Assembly: GCA_902476265.1 (NCBI GenBank)
Contig: CABSCP010000061.1
Location: forward strand, 1-17,497
Source of the DNA: an uncultured Lachnospiraceae bacterium
Lineage (GTDB): Bacteria > Bacillota > Clostridia > Lachnospirales > Lachnospiraceae
Direction of reading: 5' to 3'
Length of the DNA: 17,497 bases
Position numbers and translations under genes: made by a program. This document shows, piece by piece, positions 13,839-17,497 of this stretch; position 1 is the stretch's first letter; each line of letters begins with the position of its first letter. The notes under the pieces are model-generated. The model had not been told where the DNA came from and did no database searches. It saw nothing but the letters and a program-made list of their open reading frames with translations.

Positions 13839-13925
13839 TGCCCAGCGCACTCTATTTTGAAGTCCGTGTCTGTTCCTATTTATGGCCCGCTAAAAAAGCG
13901 GCTCTGTGAATGGAACATCCTTCTT

Positions 13926-14120
13926 TTAGTCCGGCAGCTTGTCTTCTGGTTTTGCCGCCTTTTCCAACGCCTCCTGCCGGGCGATCAGCGCATCTTTCTG
14001 ATCTTTCCTCTTGCGCAGATTAATTCCGATCATAATGGCAATGATGACGACTGCCACACAAATAACAAATAAAAGCAGATACGATAAAAATGAATTCAAA
14101 AACGCGATCAGATTTCCCAT
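13926..14120 (-). CDS. Small single-span membrane protein of unknown function
   Basis: The protein has 64 residues: one long hydrophobic helix (about 12-33, SYLLLFVICVAVVIIAIMIG), followed by a positive patch (NLRKRKDQK) and a charged helical tail rich in Ala, Glu and Lys ending KPEDKLPD. Positive charges after the helix predict an outside N-terminus and a cytoplasmic tail. AAAGGAAG lies before the ATG and a good promoter is predicted 25 bases upstream, both of which favour a real gene. I do not recognise a family. It is transcribed apart from RNase HI upstream and ends before the WYL leader; no clear terminator was found after it. Confidence 0.65.
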   Translation of the reverse strand: MGNLIAFLNSFLSYLLLFVICVAVVIIAIMIGINLRKRKDQKDALIARQEALEKAAKPEDKLPD

Positions 14121-14144
14121 TTTTCTACTTCCTTTCTTTTTCTC

Positions 14145-14174
14145 ATCATATCATTTTCCCACCGCCGCCGTCAA
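14145..14174 (-). promoter_or_regulatory. Predicted promoter of the small membrane protein
   Basis: On the minus strand TTGACG (14169-14174), an 18-base spacer and TATGAT (14145-14150) are close to consensus. A start near 14138 leaves an 18-base leader containing the ribosome binding site. Confidence 0.6.
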
Positions 14175-14237
14175 CCGGACATCGCATCCGGGAAAATTTT
14201 ATTGAAAACCGCTGCTTCCGATCTTTCAAACGCAATA

Positions 14238-14717
14238 TCAATCCGTCAGTCCCTGATCCACGAAAAGGTCCTTCCCGTCCGCCGCAGTGGTAGCCAGCTT
14301 ATCGCAGCGTTCGTTTTCCGGATGCCCCGCATGTCCCTTGACCCAGGTGAAACGCAGTTCATGCGGTTTTGCCGCCGCCAGAAGGCGTTTCCAAAGATCT
14401 ACATTTTTTACAGGGCCGGAGGCTCCTTTCCAATTCTTTTTCAGCCAGCCGTCGATCCATTTTTTGTTGAAAGCATCGGTCACGTACTTGGAATCAGAAA
14501 TAATTTCCACCCTGCAGGGCTTTGTGAGCGCTTCCAGACCGGCGATCACTGCCATCAGTTCCATCCGGTTATTGGTGGTTTTTTTGTATCCCGCAGACAG
14601 CTCTCTCTCATGCAGATTTCCATGGCTGTCCATAAACTGCAGTACCGCGCCGTATCCTCCCGGTCCCTCCGGGTTTCCTCTGGCCGCGCCGTCCGTATAA
14701 AGTGTCACTTCAAGCAT
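14238..14717 (-). CDS. rnhA: Ribonuclease HI
   Basis: It cuts RNA in RNA-DNA hybrids (R-loops, Okazaki primers). At 159 residues it matches the usual length of the bacterial enzyme. The four metal-binding acids are visible: Asp9 in LYTDGAARGNP, Glu53 in NNRMELMA, Asp75 in ISDSKYV and Asp139 in ERCDKLA. The flexible-loop His129 lies in VKGHAGHPENE. The basic handle region WLKKNWKG (91-98) that grips the hybrid is present. One Glu is inserted in the usual GNPGPGG, giving GNPEGPGG. AAAGGA-type bases precede the ATG. It starts 16 bases after the MutS-like gene and is probably the third gene of that operon. No good terminator was seen after it. Confidence 0.94.
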   Translation of the reverse strand: MLEVTLYTDGAARGNPEGPGGYGAVLQFMDSHGNLHERELSAGYKKTTNNRMELMAVIAGLEALTKPCRVEIISDSKYVTDAFNKKWIDGWLKKNWKGASGPVKNVDLWKRLLAAAKPHELRFTWVKGHAGHPENERCDKLATTAADGKDLFVDQGLTD

Positions 14718-14733
14718 TCCTTTTTCTTTCCTT

Positions 14734-16401
14734 TCAGTCCCAGCGTCCGCTTGCCATAAAATGGGCGGCGAGCCTTTCCGCTTCGTCTATAATCCTGTCA
14801 TGATAGCCGATGATGGACAATAGCTTTATCGCATTTCGGGAGGCAGCCTTTCCCTTCATCAGTTTATAGGGGAACCGGATATCCCCTTCCTGTATGTCCT
14901 CTTCAAAATGATAGTTCTCGTATTCTTTTTCCAAAAGCCCGGTCAGTTCAATATCATGGGTGGCGGCAAAGCAGCACACGCCGGGCCTGTGCAGGCTCTT
15001 TAAAATCTGAGTGGAGGCGGCGATGCGCTCTACCGTATTGGTTCCCCGCAGCACTTCATCCACAAAACAGAGTACCGCTGCATCTGCCTCGGAAACGGTA
15101 TCCAGAATCCGTTTTAAAGATTTAATTTCCACAATATAATAACTTTCCCCGCTGCCCATATCGTCTCGTAAGGCCATGGAGGTCATCACCTTAAAATAGC
15201 TGCTCCGATAGCTGTCTGCACAGCAGGTATGGACAGTCTGCGCTAAAATCGCGTTGACCGCCACAGATTTTAAAAAGGTGGATTTGCCGGAAGCATTGGA
15301 GCCTGTGAGCAGGACGCCCTGTGTTGTGGAAATATCATTTTTTACGGGATCGGTTAAAAGAGGATGATAGAGTCCTGTAATCGAAATTCCTTCTCCGGTC
15401 AGCCTGGGTTCACACCAGCATTCCAATCCCTGCCGGAAGCCTGCCGCTGCAATCAGCGCTTCTATCCGCCCGGTTATCGACAACAGTGCATCGATCTCCG
15501 CCGTATGCTCCCGCACCTGCCGCAGCATGACATTAAAGCCCATGATATCAAAATGAAACATCATATTCACATAATCTGCCATGATATCCAGCGGACTGCC
15601 GCTGCCGCCCATGGAACGCATTCCCCATGCCGCACTCTTTTTCAGCCTGGAAAACCGGGGCAAAAGCGACTTTATTTCTTCCTGTTCCCGCCTGATAACA
15701 GGGACCTCTGCCTTTTCAAGATTTTTGGCAAGTTCCAGCATCCGGAACACATAGGCAAAGCTGACCAGATAAGGTTCTATCGCCTTTTTTGCCTTTAAAT
15801 AAGTGGAAATATTGATGCAGAGCACACAGACCAGCAAAAGCAGACCAATCGAAGGAACGAAAGCAATCTCTGCAATGGCCGGAATAAACAGCAAATCCAG
15901 CAGTATCTGTGTCCGGTTATTTCTTTCTCCCAGATCATCCAAAAAGTCCAGATAATCATAAATGGAATATTTGCCCGTTCTGCCCATATCCAAAAAAAGC
16001 ATTTGTAGTTCCAGCCGCTTTTCTTCATTCTGCATGAAATAGCGGATCAGTTCTTCCCTTTGCTCCAGCTCCTTTTCCTCAAAGGAGGGCGTGCGCAGCA
16101 TGTAGTACAGATATTCCTGTCCGGCGGAAGACCAGGTGTTGTTCATCTGCAGAAACAGTCTGTCAAAATCCAGGTCATTCCATGTGATATCATCAATGAA
16201 AAACCCTTCTTTATGCTTTTCAAAATAGCGGGAAATGCTGTCATATTCTCCGGCTGCATATTCCCGATCCGGTATTTGCCCGAAACTTTCCTTTATCTTG
16301 CGGCGCATCCACTGACGATGCTGTCTGGCATCCCAAAGGCCTTTTGCGAAAACCAACATTCCCACCGCCAAAAGAGCGGCAAATAAAATTAAATACTCCA
16401 A
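14734..16401 (-). CDS. Membrane-anchored MutS-family ATPase
   Basis: The protein has 555 residues. The C-terminal third is a MutS domain V ATPase: Walker A GSNASGKST (367-375), the conserved SYYIVEIKSLKRIL, Walker B VLCFVDE (443-449) followed by LRGTNTVERIAAS, and THD (481-483). The middle (about 75-330) resembles MutS core/lever helices. The mismatch-binding domain I, the connector domain and an Smr nuclease domain are all absent. Hydrophobic helices at about 1-20 and 165-198 suggest membrane insertion, unusual for MutS proteins. The start is TTG at 16401, six bases after AGGAGG, both inside the end of the MBL gene (13-base overlap), so translation is coupled. It is unlikely to do ordinary mismatch repair; its role is not known to me. 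Confidence 0.85.
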   Translation of the reverse strand: MEYLILFAALLAVGMLVFAKGLWDARQHRQWMRRKIKESFGQIPDREYAAGEYDSISRYFEKHKEGFFIDDITWNDLDFDRLFLQMNNTWSSAGQEYLYYMLRTPSFEEKELEQREELIRYFMQNEEKRLELQMLFLDMGRTGKYSIYDYLDFLDDLGERNNRTQILLDLLFIPAIAEIAFVPSIGLLLLVCVLCINISTYLKAKKAIEPYLVSFAYVFRMLELAKNLEKAEVPVIRREQEEIKSLLPRFSRLKKSAAWGMRSMGGSGSPLDIMADYVNMMFHFDIMGFNVMLRQVREHTAEIDALLSITGRIEALIAAAGFRQGLECWCEPRLTGEGISITGLYHPLLTDPVKNDISTTQGVLLTGSNASGKSTFLKSVAVNAILAQTVHTCCADSYRSSYFKVMTSMALRDDMGSGESYYIVEIKSLKRILDTVSEADAAVLCFVDEVLRGTNTVERIAASTQILKSLHRPGVCCFAATHDIELTGLLEKEYENYHFEEDIQEGDIRFPYKLMKGKAASRNAIKLLSIIGYHDRIIDEAERLAAHFMASGRWD

Positions 16402-17117
16402 GTTTCTCCTCCTCTATGGATATCCATCACCCGGCCGGCATACTTTTGCCCAGAGGAATTCTTTTTATATTTGCTGACTGTATCATATTTTCCCCACAGA
16501 TGCATGGGAAATACAACCGGGCTGTCCGTCTTTTCCAAAAAATAGTTCATGCCCCAATCAAACGCTTCTTCCAGCCTGGGATCCAGCGGCACAAAGGAAA
16601 GATCAAAATGCTGTCCTGCGATCCTGTCTATTTCCTTTTGATAAGCCTTTGCCATTTCTTCATTCTCCTGATCCGGTTCTCCGATCCAGTGCCACCAGTT
16701 CAGATCTCCGGCATGATAAATCCGTTTTCCCTCTGCTTCCACCACAAATGCCACACCGGCATCCGTCGATTTGAGCGCACACACTCTTACCGCTGTTTTT
16801 CCCTCTTCATAAAAAATATCTCTTCCTCCCGCCAGCTTTGTCACTTTCGCTTTGATTTCCGGCGGAATTTTTTTTATCACCATCCATTTCCCGCCCAGCC
16901 TGATATCGTTGCCGAGGAAAAAATGAATCTTCGGATACTGTTCATACAGCTGTAATATCCGCCAGTTAAAATGATCGGGATGACTGTGGGATGCAAATAC
17001 CATCAGCGCTTTGTTCCTGTCCCATTCGGGCAGCTTTCCCGTATAGTAGTCGAACAACAGTATCATATGTGTAAACTCCACAGCAAAACCACTGTGTCCA
17101 ATATAAGTTACCTCCAT
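16389..17117 (-). CDS. MBL-fold metallo-hydrolase
   Basis: With the start at 17117 it has 242 residues. AAAGGAG lies six bases before this ATG; the in-frame ATG at 17153 has no ribosome binding site. Metal ligands of the fold are visible: SHSHPDH (His44, His46, Asp48, His49), HAGD (His135, Asp138) and PMHLW (His206). GHSGFAVEF at the start is typical of the UlaG-like branch (L-ascorbate-6-phosphate lactonase relatives and related hydrolases), but many of these have unknown substrates. No signal peptide is seen, so it is cytoplasmic. It is the first gene after the rRNA terminator and overlaps the MutS-like gene. I found no convincing promoter in 17118-17225. Confidence 0.87.
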   Translation of the reverse strand: MEVTYIGHSGFAVEFTHMILLFDYYTGKLPEWDRNKALMVFASHSHPDHFNWRILQLYEQYPKIHFFLGNDIRLGGKWMVIKKIPPEIKAKVTKLAGGRDIFYEEGKTAVRVCALKSTDAGVAFVVEAEGKRIYHAGDLNWWHWIGEPDQENEEMAKAYQKEIDRIAGQHFDLSFVPLDPRLEEAFDWGMNYFLEKTDSPVVFPMHLWGKYDTVSKYKKNSSGQKYAGRVMDIHRGGETWSI

Positions 17118-17225
17118 GCAGTACTCCTTTCCGTATACAGCATACTTTACCACAAATAGCGCCGGAAAAAAAGAGGACTGTTAAAAAGAGATCGAAAACA
17201 TATTTGAACCGACAGATTTTTACAC

Positions 17226-17254
17226 AAAAAAACCTGTTGAACACTCAACAGGCT
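17226..17254 (-). terminator. Intrinsic terminator of the rRNA operon
   Basis: On the minus strand CCTGTTGA and TCAACAGG pair perfectly (eight pairs) around GTGT, followed by seven T. It is about 90 bases after the 23S 3' end. Confidence 0.9.
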
Positions 17255-17343
17255 TCTTGTTCTTTATACCTTCAAAACTGAACACTGAATTCTCTCTTTC
17301 TCTTTCACTTCCAAACATCTTCTTTTCCTATCTTCAACCTTCA

Positions 17344-17497
17344 GGATAAGCCCTCGACCGATTAGTATTCGTCAGCTACATGCATTACTGCACTTCCACC
17401 CCGAACCTATCTACCTCATACTCTCTAAGGGGTCTTACTTATTGGGATATCTCATCTTGAGGGGGGCTTCACGCTTAGATGCCTTCAGCGTTTATCC
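17344..17497 (-). rRNA. 23S ribosomal RNA, 3' end (partial)
   Basis: The reverse complement contains the conserved large-subunit 3' segments GCTGAAGGCATCTAAGC, GAAGCCCCCCTCAAGATGAG and ACTAATCGGTCGAGGGCTTA. The mature end is placed at about 17344 by comparison with the GACTTAACC-type end of Bacillus 23S. The rest of the gene is beyond the right edge. The spacer 17255-17343 holds no tRNA or 5S gene. It contains TTCAGTGTTCAGTTTTGAAGG on the minus strand, a sequence type often seen in Firmicutes rRNA spacers. Confidence 0.97.

Noticed and set aside
13773..13850. N-terminal extension of the WYL regulator
   Set aside because: It reads through a GC-rich leader hairpin, has no ribosome binding site and adds residues without family resemblance.
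14734..16401. Annotation as canonical MutS or MutS2
   Set aside because: Length, missing mismatch-binding, connector and Smr domains, and hydrophobic segments do not fit either.
16344..16955. 203-residue plus-strand ORF
   Set aside because: It is antisense to the MBL hydrolase, which has all metal-binding motifs and a good start.
17161..17225. Promoter for the MBL/MutS/RNase HI operon
   Set aside because: TATGCT- and TATACG-like boxes near 17120-17145 on the minus strand lack a matching -35 at proper spacing, so no promoter is called.

Overview
This window looks like chromosomal DNA from a Gram-positive Clostridia bacterium, probably a gut Lachnospiraceae. The grounds are mid-range GC, strong AGGAGG-type ribosome binding sites, sigma-A-like promoters, an ECF sigma factor paired with a DUF4179 partner, lipoprotein signal peptides and a Firmicutes-type 23S rRNA end. 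The taxonomic call is an inference. Every gene I can support lies on the minus strand, as does the rRNA operon at the right edge, so the block is probably co-directional with replication.

Layout from right to left, which is the direction of transcription. The 3' end of a 23S rRNA gene (17344 to the edge) is followed by an intrinsic terminator with no 5S gene between them. Next is a coupled group: an MBL-fold hydrolase, a membrane-anchored MutS-like ATPase starting at TTG inside the hydrolase gene, and RNase HI. A 64-residue membrane protein with its own promoter follows. Then comes a WYL regulator, a class I aminotransferase and a trimeric dUTPase, arranged as an operon with a structured leader.

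The centre holds a two-gene operon: an MMPL/RND-type transporter and a roughly 980-residue lipoprotein built of two blocks of Leu/Gly heptads separated by a very acidic segment. A strong hairpin ends this operon. Type I L-asparaginase, a YdcF-family membrane protein and a lipoprotein serpin follow. The serpin has a predicted Met-Ser reactive bond like that of human alpha-1-antitrypsin. An ECF sigma factor overlaps its DUF4179 partner by four bases.

The left edge carries the start of an XRE-family regulator. Beyond it is a 372-base stretch with no gene. It holds two identical 27-bp dyad sites in inverted orientation, a divergent plus-strand promoter of good quality, and a bidirectional terminator, so it could produce a short RNA of about 150 nt.

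The best candidates for something little described are the transporter/heptad-lipoprotein pair, the XRE control region and the membrane MutS-like protein with its neighbours. These are hypotheses from sequence reading, not demonstrated systems.
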